A stretch of DNA of 64,000 nucleotides from Myotis daubentonii (lineage: Eukaryota; Chordata; Mammalia; Chiroptera; Vespertilionidae), in contig NC_081841.1 of the NCBI RefSeq assembly GCF_963259705.1, positions 93,777,059 to 93,841,058 of the forward strand. The letters run 5' to 3'. The notes under the pieces were generated by a model that searched no databases, was not told the origin of the DNA, and saw only the letters and a program-made list of their open reading frames with translations. This document shows positions 1-10,853 of this stretch, in pieces (position 1 is the stretch's first letter; each line of letters begins with the position of its first letter). Made by a program: the position numbers and the translations under genes.

Positions 1-589
1 GTGTTATGCAAAGGTCATCCTCATTTTCTAAGCTTCCGAAGGGACTGACTTCTGAGCAAACATGCCCTTGGCACCTCTCCAGGAGGCCGTGAGCCACGTG
101 TAGCTCTGCTCATGCGGCACCAAAAGGCAGGAGTTCATTTCTGTTCATGGCCTCCCAGAGAGCACCAAGCTCGCAGTTTCAGCCCGGATGGAGCCTAAAG
201 GTCATTCGGTACAACATCCATATTTTTGTGATCATATTGGAAAGTTCTCCACGTGTAAGTTATGGATCTTGTCAAGTTGGAACCCGAGTCTGTGTCTCCC
301 TCCATTATTTAAATGCCTTTGGAGTTAAGAGAAGGTTAACATTGCCTGTCTGGAGATGAATCAAAATCTTAACTGGTAGTCAAGGTCCACATGATTTGCC
401 TCCAACTTTATAAACTTACCTGCTACTGCTTACTGCCCTATAATACGAATTTTGTGCTTTAGCAAAATGATATTGTTTTTTCCCCCAATACTCATGCTCT
501 CCCATATCTAAAATCCTCTTCCTCTGGGCATACATCCTTCTTTCTACTTATAATTCCCACCTTCCTTCAGCTCTGCCACTTAAAGTCAT
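1..589. other. Unassigned non-coding sequence
   Basis: I see no gene, splice-site pair or repeat here that I can name. The only open frame is short (70 codons from 147) and has no coding character. Confidence 0.5.
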
Positions 590-875
590 ACCCAGGGCCC
601 TGATTTCAATAGCAGGCTCTCCATTAAGACTTTCCTGATTGTTCTAGCTAAAAAGCGTCTCCCTTCCTTTGATAGCTCAGTTTGTATCTCTGTCACATGT
701 CACCTAATAGTTCAATTACTTGTGTACATACCTTATCTACTTCTTGCTTTAATTGCATTGTAAATGATTCAGGACAGAGTCATTCATTGTTATCTCTACA
801 TCCCCCCTAGCGTGTAAGACACTTTTGCGCTTAAAAGGAACTTAATAAACATATGTTGTGAAATGAATGAGAATC
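590..875 (+). repeat. L2 LINE 3' fragment
   Basis: The end of this block has the L2 tail pattern of 'cttaataaacatatgttgtg' followed by 'aaatgaatga'. The preceding text resembles degraded L2 3' sequence ('ttcaggacagag' and 'tctctacatcccc'). It is old and diverged; the left edge is approximate. Confidence 0.6.
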
Positions 876-1190
876 AAGAAATGTATAGTTAAGGAAACAT
901 GAAATGAGTAGGAATTCTGGAGCCCTGGAACACTCAGCTGCTGACTGGGTCCAGAGTGAAAGAGAAAGGCAACAGCAGGGAAAGTACTGTTTGATCTCTC
1001 TTTGAGGCAGCCAGCTGTAATCCCAAAGAAATGCTTTCCTTTAAAAAAAATTAAAAGCCAAAACCAGCCAACAAATTGGGAGAGGAAGTGATGATGTCAC
1101 CCATTCCTTCACAGATATGTTACTCAAGTAAAACTCAAAAGCTCAGATGCTGAATTATTACATCTTCACACCCCTCATCTTCCACCTAGG

Positions 1191-1193
<3 letters not shown>

Positions 1194-1249
<56 letters not shown>
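1194..1249. repeat. (CA)n microsatellite
   Basis: An uninterrupted CA dinucleotide tract of about 28 units. It is long enough to be length-polymorphic. Confidence 0.97.
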
Positions 1250-1252
<3 letters not shown>

Positions 1253-1723
1253 TTCCTGGGGGGTAAATATCAAGTATGTTTTAGAAGCTTGATAGGTATT
1301 CCTGCTAGGGCAAAAAGTGTCATCCAGAATATGTTTTGTAAGGTACAATTCAGTTCTTTCGTAAAGGCCAAAGTTTTAGATAAGAATTTATTTTTGTTAG
1401 ATTTATAATACACATGGACTATTACTGGTTTCAGAGGTATCTCCATATCATGATGCTGAAAAGTACTGAGCAGTCGCAAGCCTGGTGCACTCTCCCAGAA
1501 ATCCTGGCAGTGAAATCTGAGAGTCCGCAGGGATGATGGACAGCTGAACAGGATTGGCTTTGGCCAAGGCTAGAGTGCAGCCAGTCAGTGTAGGTCAGGA
1601 GGAGGGAGAGAGAATTTGTCGTAGCAGAATGTCTTTGTCTACACAAATGAGGAGCTGTTATTTTGGTCTTTGATCTTCCAGAGGCCACATCTCTCTTGCT
1701 GAATCAATACTGAGCATCAGATG
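1250..1723. other. Unassigned non-coding sequence
   Basis: Short overlapping open frames on the minus strand (69 and 85 codons) show no recognisable domain. I see no repeat I can name. Confidence 0.45.
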
Positions 1724-1926
1724 TTCTTTTTTTATTTTAAAATTGATGTTTAGAAAGAGAGGAAGGGAGAAGGATGGAGAGATACAAACATCAATTGGCT
1801 GCCTCCTGCACGCCTCATACTGGGGATTGAGCCAGAAACCTGGGCCTTGGGCCCTGACTGGGAATAAAACTGGTAACTTCTTGGTTCATGGGTCAATGTT
1901 TAGCCACTGAGCCATGCTGGCAGGGT
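1724..1926 (-). mobile_element. VES SINE
   Basis: A tRNA-derived bat SINE in reverse. Its head reads on the minus strand as a 'TGGCTCAGTGGCTAAACAT'-like tRNA A-box region. The middle has the 'ctcctgcacgcc' and 'actggggattgagcc' blocks, followed by a GA-rich stretch and a T-rich (poly-A complement) end. It lies at the 3' side of the L1 described next. Confidence 0.88.
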
Positions 1927-4151
1927 GAGATTTTCTTTTATAGACTTAGTGAGGTATAATTTACAAAGCTTAAAATTCACCCATTGCAGGTGTGCAATTT
2001 AATTATTTTTAATAAATGTATAGAGTTGTACAGTCATCACCACAATTCAGTCTTAGAATATGGTTATCATCCTGAAATTCTATTAAATTTATTTGCAGTC
2101 AATATTCACTCCCACCCCCCACCACAGGTAATCACTGATCTGCTTTCTGTTTTTATAATTTCCCTTTTCTGGACATTTAATATAAATGAGATGATACAAT
2201 ATATGTAGTTTTTGCATCTGGCTTCTTTAAGGATTTTTCTTAGGCCCATCCATGTTGTAACATGTACAGGTATTTTTTTCCTTCTTATTGCAGAGTAGTA
2301 TTCTATGCATGGATATACCACATTGGGTTTATCCATTCACCAGCTGGTAGCCATTGGATTACTTCCAATTTGGGGCTACTGTAAATAATGCTGCTATGAA
2401 CATTTACCTACAAGTCTTTTGTGGGCATGTCTTACTTTCTCTTAGAAAGATTCCTTAGAGTAAAATTGCTGGGTTTGGGGTAAGTTTATTTTAATTTAAA
2501 GAAACAACCAAACAGTTTTCCAAAGTGAATGTACCATTTTCATTCCTGCCATAAATCTGTGATGGCTCTCTTTTTCTGTATCCTCATCAATACTGTGCTT
2601 CTGAGTATAGCATCTAGTGAGTATGCAGTGGTATCACATTATGATTTTGATTTGCATTTCCTTACGACTAAATATGTTGAGCACCTTTTCATGTGTGTAC
2701 TAGCTATTCATAAGTCTTCCTTGGTGAAATGTTTATTTCAGCCTTTTATCCATTTTTTAATCAAGTTGTCTACCTATTATGGAGTTGTAAAAGTTCTTTT
2801 ATATTCTAGATACTTTTGCCTCACATTTAAAGCCCTTAATCAGATACATGTTTTGTAAATACTTTATCCCAGTCTGTGTCTAGTCTTTTTTATTGTGTTA
2901 ATGTTGTTTCTTGAAGCACAAAGGTTTTTATTTTAATAAAGTGCAATTTATCCATTTTTTATGGCTCCTGTTTTGAAGCCATAAAGATTTCTCAAAGATT
3001 TTTCTCCTGTTTCTGTCTAAAACTTTCATAGTTTTAGCTGTTACACTTAGAGCAATGATCCATCTTGAGTTAATGTTTGTGTATGATGTGGGAGAAGAAT
3101 CTAAAGTTTATTTTATTGCATATGAATATCCCCTATCCTAGCCCCTGTTGTTGCAAAGATTATCATATCTCCATTGAATTTTTTTGTTACTTTGGTTGAA
3201 AATCAGTTGGCCATAAATATAAGGTTTTATTTCTGGACCCTCAATTCTGTTTCAATAATATATATGCCCATCTTGATGCTAATATTACATTGCTTTGAGT
3301 ACTAAAGCTTTTTTGTAAGTTTTAACAATCATGTAGTGTAACTCCAACCTTTATCTTCTTTTAAAAAAATTGTCTTGGATTCCCATATACATTTTAGTAT
3401 CAACTTGTTACTTCTACCAAAAAGCCTGATGTAATAAGTTGATCCTATAAATCAATTTAGTGAGATTTGACATCTTAACAATAGTGAGTTTTCTAATGCA
3501 TGAACATTTCATCTTTATTAATATCTCATTTTAAAATTATTTTGTTTTTCCTTTTCTAGGTTCCTAAGGTGAAGATCAGATTATTGATTTTAGATCTTTT
3601 TTCTTTTCTAATATATGCATTCAATGCTATAATTTCTCTCTGAGCATGGCTTTCACTGCATTCCACAAGTTTTGATAAGTTGTATTTCATTTAGTTCAAA
3701 ATATCTTAAAATTTCTCTTCATATTTTTTTCACCCATGTTTTATTTAGAAATGTGATGTTTAATCTGAAACTATTTGGGGATTTTCCAGCTACTGTTAAT
3801 TAATTTTCCAATCTGTTATTGATTTCTACTTTAATTTCATTGTGGTAAGAACATAATTTGTATCATTTCTATTCTTTTAAATTTGTTAAGGTTTGTTTCA
3901 TGGTCCAAAATGTGGTAGATCTTGCTAAATATTCCATATGAGTTTGAGAAGAATGTGTATTCTACTTTTGTAGTATTATAGAATGCCAATTAGATCTAGT
4001 TGATTAAGTGTGCTTTTCAGTTAATTATATCCTTGTTGGTTTTCTGCCTATGAATCCATCAATTACTGAAAGAGGAGTTGGAAATCTCTAACTATAACAG
4101 ATTTGTCTATTTCTCCTTGCAGTTCTGTAAGTTTTTGCCTCACATTTACCA
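1927..4151 (-). mobile_element. Ancient L1 LINE, antisense, 3' part
   Basis: This is the antisense of an old L1. Near 2106-2336 the minus strand still shows the end of ORF2 with an EYYSAIRRKKIP-like stretch and TTWMGL, as at the reverse transcriptase protein's C-terminus. Further right are typical L1M-type antisense sentences such as 'ccattgaatt' next to 'gttgaaaatcagttggccat'. All reading frames are broken. The Helitron at 4152 splits the element, which resumes after 5757. Confidence 0.85.
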
Positions 4152-5547
4152 TGCTATCTAATAAAAGAGAAACATGGTAATTAGCCATACGTCCACTACC
4201 CTTCCCATTGGCTAATCAGGGCGATATGCAAATTAACTGCCAGCCAAGATGGTGGCCGACAGCCAGGCAGCTGGAAGCGAACATGAGGCTTGCTTGCTTC
4301 AGTGACGGAGGACTCCAACGTTCCTGCCTGCGGCTGCCGGCCTCTGAGCTTGCAGTTTGAAACATTGTTACAAATATAGAAGCGAAACAAAACCCCAGAA
4401 ACTTGCTTTCAGCCAGCCAGGATCTCAGAGCTGGATTTGAAACAGTGTTTCGATTATAGAACCCAAACAAACCAGATACCTGCTTTCAGCAGCTGAGGCC
4501 TAAGAGCTGGAGCCAAGCCTCAGAGCTAAAGCTGGCCCAGAATAAAAAAAAGAAAAAAAAAAGAAAAAAAGGAGCAGTTGGGAGCTTCAGTTACCCGTCA
4601 ACCTGAAAATAGCCCTCAGCCCCTCACCCAGACTGGCCAGGCACCCCAGTGGGAACCCCCACCCTGAAGGGGGTGTGACCAGCTGCAAACAGCCATCATC
4701 CCCTCATCCAGGCTGGCCAGGCACCCAGTGGGGACCCCCACCCTGATCCAGGACACCCTTCAGGGCAAACCAGCCAGCCTCCACCTGTGCACCAGGTCTC
4801 TATCCTATATAGTAAAAGGGTAATATGCCTCCCAGCACTGGGATCAGCAGAGCCGCGAGGCCTCCCAGCACAGGGATCAGCGTGACAGGGGGCAGTGCCC
4901 AAACCCCCTGATCGCCCTGCGGCTCTGTGTGTGACAGGGTGCGGCACCCCAACCCTCTGATCGGCCCTGCTCTGTGTGTGACAGGGTGTGGCACCCAAAC
5001 CCCTTGATCGCCCTGTGGCTCTGTGTGTGACAGGGCATGGTGCCCCAACCCCCTGATCGGCCCTACTCTGTGAGTGACAGGGGGGAGCTCCTCAACCCCC
5101 TGCTCGGCCCTGCTCTGTGCATGACAGGGGAAGGCACCCCAACCCCCCTGATGGGCCCTGCTGTGCATGACAGGGGGCAGCGCCCCAACCCCCTGATTGG
5201 CGCCGCAACCTCCCCATCGACCCTGCCTTGAGTGTGACAGGGGGCGGTGCCCCAACCCCCCAATCGGCCCTACCCTGAGAGTGACTGAGGGTGGCATCAC
5301 AACCTCCCAATCCACCCTGCTCTGTGCATGACAGGGGGTGGCACCCCAACTCCCCAATCAGCCCTGCTCTGAGCCCGACCAGGGGCTGCACCTAGGGATT
5401 AGGCCTGCCCTCTGCCACCCGGGAGCAGGCCTATGCCAGCAGGTCATCATCTCCTGAGGGGTCCCAGACTGCGAGAGGGCACAGGCCGGGCTGAGGGACC
5501 CCCCCCTCCCCACCGAGTGTACAAATTTTTGTGCACCGAGCCTCTAG
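4152..5547 (+). mobile_element. Composite HeliBat-type Helitron, copy 1
   Basis: A non-autonomous rolling-circle element inserted between host A (4151) and T (5548), as expected of Helitrons. The 5' end reads TGCTATCTAATAAAAG (second base changed from C). The 3' end has a GTGTACAAA/TTTGTGCAC hairpin near 5518-5537 and ends in CTAG. It consists of two modules joined head to tail. Module 1 is 4152-4802 and lacks the left half of a 3' hairpin. Module 2 starts with a fresh TCCTATATAGTAAAAG end at 4803. No Rep/helicase frame is present, so mobility would need a helper in trans. Confidence 0.88.
4860..5380 (+). repeat. About 48-bp tandem repeats inside Helitron module 2
   Basis: Roughly ten imperfect units carry 'tgacagggggcggcacccc' and 'aaccccctgatcggccctg'. 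Lack of stops in the repeat creates long but meaningless open frames (185 codons from 5357 on the minus strand). The same repeats occur in the other orientation at 48360-48920. Confidence 0.85.
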
Positions 5548-5548
5548 T

Positions 5549-5757
5549 ATATATATATATATTTGATTTCAGATAGAGGAAGGGAGAGGGAGAGACAAAA
5601 CATCAATGATGAGAGAGAATCATTGATCAGCTGCCTCCTGCACATACCTCCCCACTGGGGATTGAGCCCACAACCCGGGCATGTGCCTTGACCAGGAATT
5701 GAACCATGACTTCCTGGTTCATGGGCTGACTCTCAACCACTGAGCCACACTGGCTAG
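5549..5757 (-). mobile_element. VES SINE
   Basis: Reverse-oriented VES. The tRNA-like head is at 5720-5757 ('ccactgagccacactggct'). The body has 'tgcctcctgcacatacc' and 'tgatgagagagaatcattg'. The left edge is a TA-rich tail that directly abuts the Helitron 3' end, so the Helitron probably landed in this tail or beside it. Confidence 0.85.
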
Positions 5758-7289
5758 GCTGCCTCTGTTGTTAGGTTCATACAAGTTAAGGATTGTGTCT
5801 TCTTGGGGGAATTGAGCCCTTTATCACTATGCAATGTCCTTCTTTATCCCTGATAATTTATCTTGTTCTGCAGTCTGCTTTGTCTGAAATTAATATAGCA
5901 ACTACACTTTCTTTTGACTAGTGTTAGCATGGTATCTCTTTCTCTACCCCTTTAATTTAATCTACTGGTGTTTTTATATTTAAAGTGGAATTCTGTTGGA
6001 CAGTGTATAGTTTGGTCTTGTGTTTTATCCATAGTGCCAATCTCTGTCTTTTAATATCTATATTTGCTATTAACATTTTAAGTGTTTTTATATAGTTGGA
6101 TTAATACCTACTGTATTTATAAAGTCTTATTTGTTGCATTTACTCTTTACTTTTAAAAATCTTTTCCTCTCTTTCTACCTTTTCTAATTTTTATTGAGCA
6201 TTTTATATGATTCCATTTCATCTCTTAACATCAATTATACTTCTTTTAAAAATATTTTAGTAGTTATTGTAGAGTTTATAATATATACTTATAATTCTAA
6301 GTCCACTTTCAAATATATCTATATTTATAATTCTCAATTCCTCCCTCCTGTTTCTTATAATATTGCTGTTATTCACTTATCTTTATGCTATAATTATCCA
6401 AAACATTGTGACTATTATTACTTTGAACAAATAGTTAACTATTAGATCCATTAAGAATAAGAAAAGCAAAATATTTTACTCTACTTATTACTTCTCTGGT
6501 GTTCTTCCTTAGATTATATAGATCCAAGTTTCTCACCTATTACATTTTTAATCTCTCTAAAGAGCTTCTTTTAAAACATTTATTGGAGGGCAGGCCTACT
6601 GTGGTAAATTTTCTCAGGTTTTTTCTTAAAACAGTATTTATTCTTTACTTTTGAAGGAATATTTTGCTGAATGCAGAATTTTAGGTTAGTAGGTTTTTTT
6701 CTTTCAAAATTTAAAATATTTCACTTCACTCTCTTGCTTGCATGGTGTCTGATGATAAGTTCAATGTAACTTTTATCCTTGTTGCTCTATAGGTAAGATG
6801 TCCTTCCCTCACCTTTCTCTAACTTTTTTCAAGACGTCCTCTGCCTTGGTTTTCTGTAGTTTAAGTATGATATGCTTATGCACAGATTTTTTGGTATTCT
6901 CTGAACTTTCTGTAGTCTGGTGTCAGCCATTCTCAGATTTCTTCTGCTCCTTTTCCTCTTTCTTCTTTTTTTGGAACTCCAAATACACATATGTTTTACC
7001 TTTTGTAATTGTTCCAAAAATTCTTGAATATTCTGTTCTTTTTCTTTTATTTTTCTTTGAATTTTAGTTTGGGAAATTTCTATTGACATATCTTCATTCT
7101 TGCCTACTCTTCTCAGCTGTGTGGATCTAGTCTACTGATGAACCCATTAAAGGCATTCTTCATTTATGCTATTTTATTTCTAGCATTCCTTTTGATTCTT
7201 TCTTAGAATGTTTATCTTTCTGCTTATATTATCTATCTGTTTTTGTATGTCTTTTTTATTAGAGCACTTAACATATTAATTATAGTTAT
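5758..7289 (-). mobile_element. Ancient L1, antisense, middle part
   Basis: This continues the L1 interrupted at 4151. It resumes with the L1M antisense text 'ctctgttgttaggttcata' followed by 'caatgtccttctttatccct'. No intact frame survives. The 86-codon minus-strand frame at 6829-7089 has lysine-rich, coiled-coil-like composition, but I do not regard it as a gene. Confidence 0.8.
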
Positions 7290-7482
7290 TTTTAAAAATA
7301 TTTTTTATTGATTTCTAGAGAGAGAATAAGGGAGAGAGAAATATTGATGTGAGAGAAACATCAATCAGCTGCCTCTGCACACCCCCTACTGGGGGTCTCG
7401 TCTGAAATTCAGGCATGTGTCCCATTTGGGAATCCATCTGGCATTGGACGATGCCCAATCAACTGAGCCACATGGGCCAGGG
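7290..7482 (-). mobile_element. VES SINE
   Basis: Reverse VES inserted in the L1. The flanks resemble a target duplication, 'tatagttattttt' on the left and 'catagttacttttc' on the right. The body is more diverged than in the other copies. Confidence 0.82.
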
Positions 7483-8127
7483 TAGTCATAGTTACTTTTC
7501 ATTCCCTATCTCAGAATTTCAAAATCTGTGTCATATCTGAGTCTGGCTCTGATGCTTGCTTTGTCTCTTCAGACTGATTTTTTCTTGCATTTTGGCATGC
7601 CTTGTACTTTCTTATTAAAGCAGGCATAATGTATTAGTTAATAAGAACTAATAAAATAGGCCTTTAGTGTGAGGCTTTATATTAATCTGGCTGGGAGCTG
7701 GGCTGTGTTGAAAATTTATTGTAGCTTAGGTGCTAGAGACTTCAATTACCTCAAGTGACCTCGTGTTTTTCAGCTCTTTCAGTTGTAACATGCTGTTATT
7801 CTGCTGGAGCCCTGTTGAGGTGGTGGTGAGGTGCTGGGCAGAGAAGCACTCTATAATCTTATGATTAAATCTCAGAGTTTTAGTGTGCCTGAGTCTCTGG
7901 GCTGTAACCTTCAGAAGTTATTTTTATTATTTGTCTCTTTTTTGCATTTAGGTGAGGCAGGAAGGCTATAGGGAGCTGGAATTGGCTAACTGCCCTTCCC
8001 ACAAGGTTGATAAGACTATGGTAAAGTTGGTCCCTTGGAGAGAAGTCTTTTGTTATGGAGAATGCTCTGAACATTTATATAAATAGTTACTTTCCCCCTC
8101 ACCTTTGCCTGAAACATGAGGGAGTTG
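7483..8127 (-). mobile_element. Ancient L1, antisense, 5' region part 1
   Basis: The text matches the antisense of L1M-type 5' sequence as I remember it, for example 'tctgagtctggctctgatgc' and 'ggcctttagtgtgaggcttt'. It is non-coding and decayed. Confidence 0.65.
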
Positions 8128-8349
8128 TTTTTGGGGTTTTTTAAAACATATTTTTATTGACTTCAGAGTGGAAGGGAGAGGGAGAGATATAAATATTAAT
8201 GATGAGAGAGAATCATTGATTGGCTGCCTCCTGCGTGCCCCACACTGGGGATCTAACACGCACCCAGGCATGTGCCCTTGACCGGAATCAAACCCTGGAC
8301 ACTTCAGTCTGCAGGCCGACACTCTATCCACGGAGCCAAACCGGCTAGA
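8128..8349 (-). mobile_element. VES SINE with clear target duplication
   Basis: Reverse VES flanked by the duplicated sequence 'catgagggagtt' (about 8116-8127 and 8352-8363). The tRNA-like head is at 8310-8349 and the T-rich tail is at 8128-8155. It lies inside the antisense L1. Confidence 0.92.
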
Positions 8350-8617
8350 GCCATGAGGGAGTTTTTGTTAGATCCTCCCTCACCTTGAGAATCAGGTGAA
8401 ATTCCTGAATATAAAGCCCATGAAATTGCACCCCCAGGAGTTTCTCACTCTCAGGTTTCCCCACATTGAGTCTCCAGCAATTCATCAAAATTATCATTTA
8501 AGTGTTCCTACCATTTTATGGCAGCAGCAGCTTCCTCTCTAGCTAAACAGATAGAGGATGTGATTTCTCTGCATTCACCTGTCTCTCCAGATTTTAGGGT
8601 GGTGCTTTGCCCTAGGT
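8350..8617 (-). mobile_element. Ancient L1, antisense, 5' region part 2
   Basis: Sequence between the SINE and the hAT element continues the L1M-like 5' region ('cccccaggagtttctcac'). Assigned mainly by continuity and general resemblance. Confidence 0.5.
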
Positions 8618-8852
8618 CAGGGATGGCGAACCTTTTGAGCTCGGCGTGTCAGCGTTTTGAAAAACCCTAACTTAACTCTGGTGCCGTGTCACATATAGAA
8701 ATTTTTTGATATTTGAAACCATAGTAAAACAAAGATGTATATTTTTGATATTTATTTTATATATTTAAATGCTATTTAACAAAGAAAAATCAAACAAAAA
8801 AATGAGTTCACATGTCACCTCTGACACAAGTGTCATAGGTTCGCCACCGCTG
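8618..8852. mobile_element. Non-autonomous hAT element (235 bp)
   Basis: The terminal inverted repeats are CAGGGATGGCGAACCT and AGGTTCGCCACCGCTG. They are flanked by an 8-bp duplication, CCCTAGGT (8610-8617) and CCCTAGGA (8853-8860). A second copy of the same length and near-identical sequence is at 41610-41844. There is no transposase. Confidence 0.93.
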
Positions 8853-8983
8853 CCCTAGGACATCAGTTTTCTGATGAGTCTAAGAAAAGCCACTTATTTT
8901 CAGTTTGTTCAGCTTTTATCATATGACGATGGAAGTGACGAATGTTATAAGCTCTTTACATGTCATATCTGAAACTGGAATGC
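8853..8983 (-). mobile_element. Ancient L1, antisense, 5'-most part
   Basis: It contains 'gacgatggaagtgacgaatg' and 'ctctttacatgtcatatctg', phrases typical of antisense L1M 5' regions. It marks the right edge of the L1 that begins at 1927, leaving about 4.8 kb of L1 once the insertions are removed. Confidence 0.6.
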
Positions 8984-8985
8984 CT

Positions 8986-9057
<72 letters not shown>

Positions 9058-9060
9058 TTT
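8984..9060. repeat. (CTTT)n microsatellite
   Basis: About 19 perfect CTTT units, a polypyrimidine tract. It sits exactly at the end of the L1 5' region. Confidence 0.97.
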
Positions 9061-9185
9061 TACTTTTAATCTCTTTGTTTCTTTGAATCTAAGCTGCTTT
9101 TCTTGTCATACAGCATATAGTTTGGTCTTGCTCTTTTTTATTCAGAATGACAATCTGTGCCTTTCAAGTTTTGAACAGAAAGGGG
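9061..9185 (-). mobile_element. L1-like fragment, antisense
   Basis: 'tttggtcttgctctttttta' and 'caatctgtgcctttcaa' resemble antisense L1 ORF2 sequence. Short and diverged, so tentative. Confidence 0.4.
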
Positions 9186-9299
9186 CCACATACTAAACCT
9201 GACAAGCCCAGGGAGGCCTGCATGTCAGGGCTTACACACTCAGAGACTGAAAGTAACCACATAGGATGCTCTGAAATTAAAACTTCCTAACTGGCGCTT

Positions 9300-9500
9300 G
9301 AACCTGTCTCAGCTTCTCACCTTCCTCCTTGGACAACATGAGCTTTAGCACCTGCTCCAGCTTCTCCACAAACTACTGGACCCTGGGCTCCGTGCAGTCA
9401 CCCAGCAGCAGCATGGCCAGCATCCGTGCAGGCTCTGGGGGCTTGGGCTCCAGATCTCTGCCCAGGGATCTGTGGGTGGCTTGATCTGCTTCTGTCTCTG
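9300..9500 (+). pseudogene. KRT18P: Keratin 18-like (KRT18) pseudogene fragment
   Basis: An ATG at 9338 opens a 48-codon frame ending in TGA at 9482-9484. It translates as MSFSTCSSFSTNYWTLGSVQ followed by SPSSSMASIRAGSGGLGSRS. This matches the head domain of the type I keratin K18, which begins MSF, has an FSTNY..LGSVQ core, and later has a glycine/serine run ending in GSRIS-like sequence. Relative to K18, several residues between the LGSVQ core and the ASV/ASI block are missing, and the rod domain is absent: homology stops near 9500. The leader just before the ATG ('ttctcaccttcctcc') also resembles a K18 5' UTR. K18 is a classic source of processed pseudogenes, so this is probably a 3'-truncated retrocopy, but no poly-A tail or duplication was found. 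Confidence 0.7.
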
Positions 9501-9538
9501 CAGCACATACACACACTTTAGTCAACCCATGAAATGTG

Positions 9539-9741
9539 GCCAATGTGGCTCCGTTGGTTTGGTGTTGTCCTGTGTGCCAAAAGGTTGCTGGTTCAATTCC
9601 AAGTCAGGGCACATGCCCGGGTTATAGGCTCTCAATCCCCGGTAAAAAGGAGTGCAGGATGCAGCTGATCGATGTTCTGCTCTCACATTGATGTCCCTCT
9701 CTCTCTCTTTTTCCCTAAAAATCAATTAAAAATATTTAAAA
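9539..9741 (+). mobile_element. VES SINE
   Basis: Forward VES with a tRNA-like head ('ggctccgttggtttggtg'), a B-box-like 'ggttcaattccaagtc', and an A-rich end. It is flanked by 8-bp direct repeats GAAATGTG at 9531-9538 and 9742-9749. It lies just downstream of the keratin fragment. Confidence 0.9.
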
Positions 9742-9749
9742 GAAATGTG

Positions 9750-10314
9750 CAGAGTGTATCCATCTTCCCATGGCTGCTTCACCCCATCAATTCCCTGTTA
9801 AATTTCCAGATAGTCCAAGTTCATTGTTTGCTCTGTAATTTCAGGCTAGCAGAGCTGCTGGCCCTCTCTGTCCACTTGCTTCTGAGATCATCATTTAAAC
9901 TGATGCTGCTCCAAATTAAGTCAGAACACTCTACCAGTGACAAAAGGCCGCTGGCTTTTGTGTGTGTGTGTGTTTGCTGTTGGTTTGTACAAAGTGCCCG
10001 ATTGAACTAGCAAACAGCAGAGTGCTGGGCTGGGGACAGCTCCAGGCAAGCAAGCCACATGCTGGTGCTATTTAAAAGTCAATAGTTTTCATGAACAAAC
10101 ACTTCTCAGTAGTTGCATGTTGCCAGCCAATTTCCAGAGTGCTGAACTGGTTGTTTTTGAAGGTTTTGACCAAGCATTCTAGTTGCCTTTTGAAAAAAAC
10201 AAGAACAAAAATGGTTTATCAACCTCTTAACATTCTCATGCTAGAAATTACTCTGTGAGCATCTGGTTTTTATAGTGTCCTTCTCAAGCTTGGAGAAATG
10301 ATACGCAAGGTAGG
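9750..10314. other. Unassigned non-coding sequence
   Basis: Holds a short (TG)n run near 9959-9973. The remainder shows no gene or recognisable repeat. Confidence 0.45.
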
Positions 10315-10450
10315 TAAGAGCTCTGGGTGGAAAGCCTTCTAGTCTGGATTCTGCTACTGACTAGCTCTTGCCCTTTGCAGCTTCCTTAGCAGAAAAAAAA
10401 AAAAAATGGCGGTTGGACAGGGTGATTTCCACAGCTCCTTCCATTTAGAA
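10315..10450 (+). repeat. MIR SINE fragment
   Basis: A weak MIR pattern: 'tctagtctggattctgctac' and 'tgactagctcttgcc', then an A-run at 10391-10404. Confidence 0.45.
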
Positions 10451-10734
10451 AATGCTAAGTTTCTAATAGAATTCAGAACTCAGCTAATAAATTTACACAG
10501 TAGACCTGAACAGATGAATTACTTTTATCCTTTCTATAATCTTTATGTCAAAATAAAATTTTGTCTTCCATCTAAGATGTGTGTGTCTATCTAAGATGAG
10601 GCAATGGTCCTTTGACTCCAGTAGAATAGGGAACGTATGGTTTTTCCTCCTCTCCTCTCCTCTTTGCCTCTCTATTCTCTTCCTTTTTTCCCTCCTAGCC
10701 TCTCTCCCTCTCTCTTTCTCCTCCTAACATAGTG

Positions 10735-10853
10735 GGCCCTGACTTAACACCAGGTACTGTACAAAGTATTTTTTACCTGAATGATCTCATTTACTTCTCA
10801 CAACAACCTCATCAGGTAGGTCCTGTTCTTAGCTGTATTTTACAGATAAGTGT
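10735..10853 (-). repeat. MIR SINE, left half
   Basis: Antisense MIR with 'tgatctcatttacttctcac', then 'aacaacctcatcaggtaggt' and 'attttacagataag'. The element breaks here and resumes at about 11345, so it was split by the insertion that follows. Confidence 0.75.
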
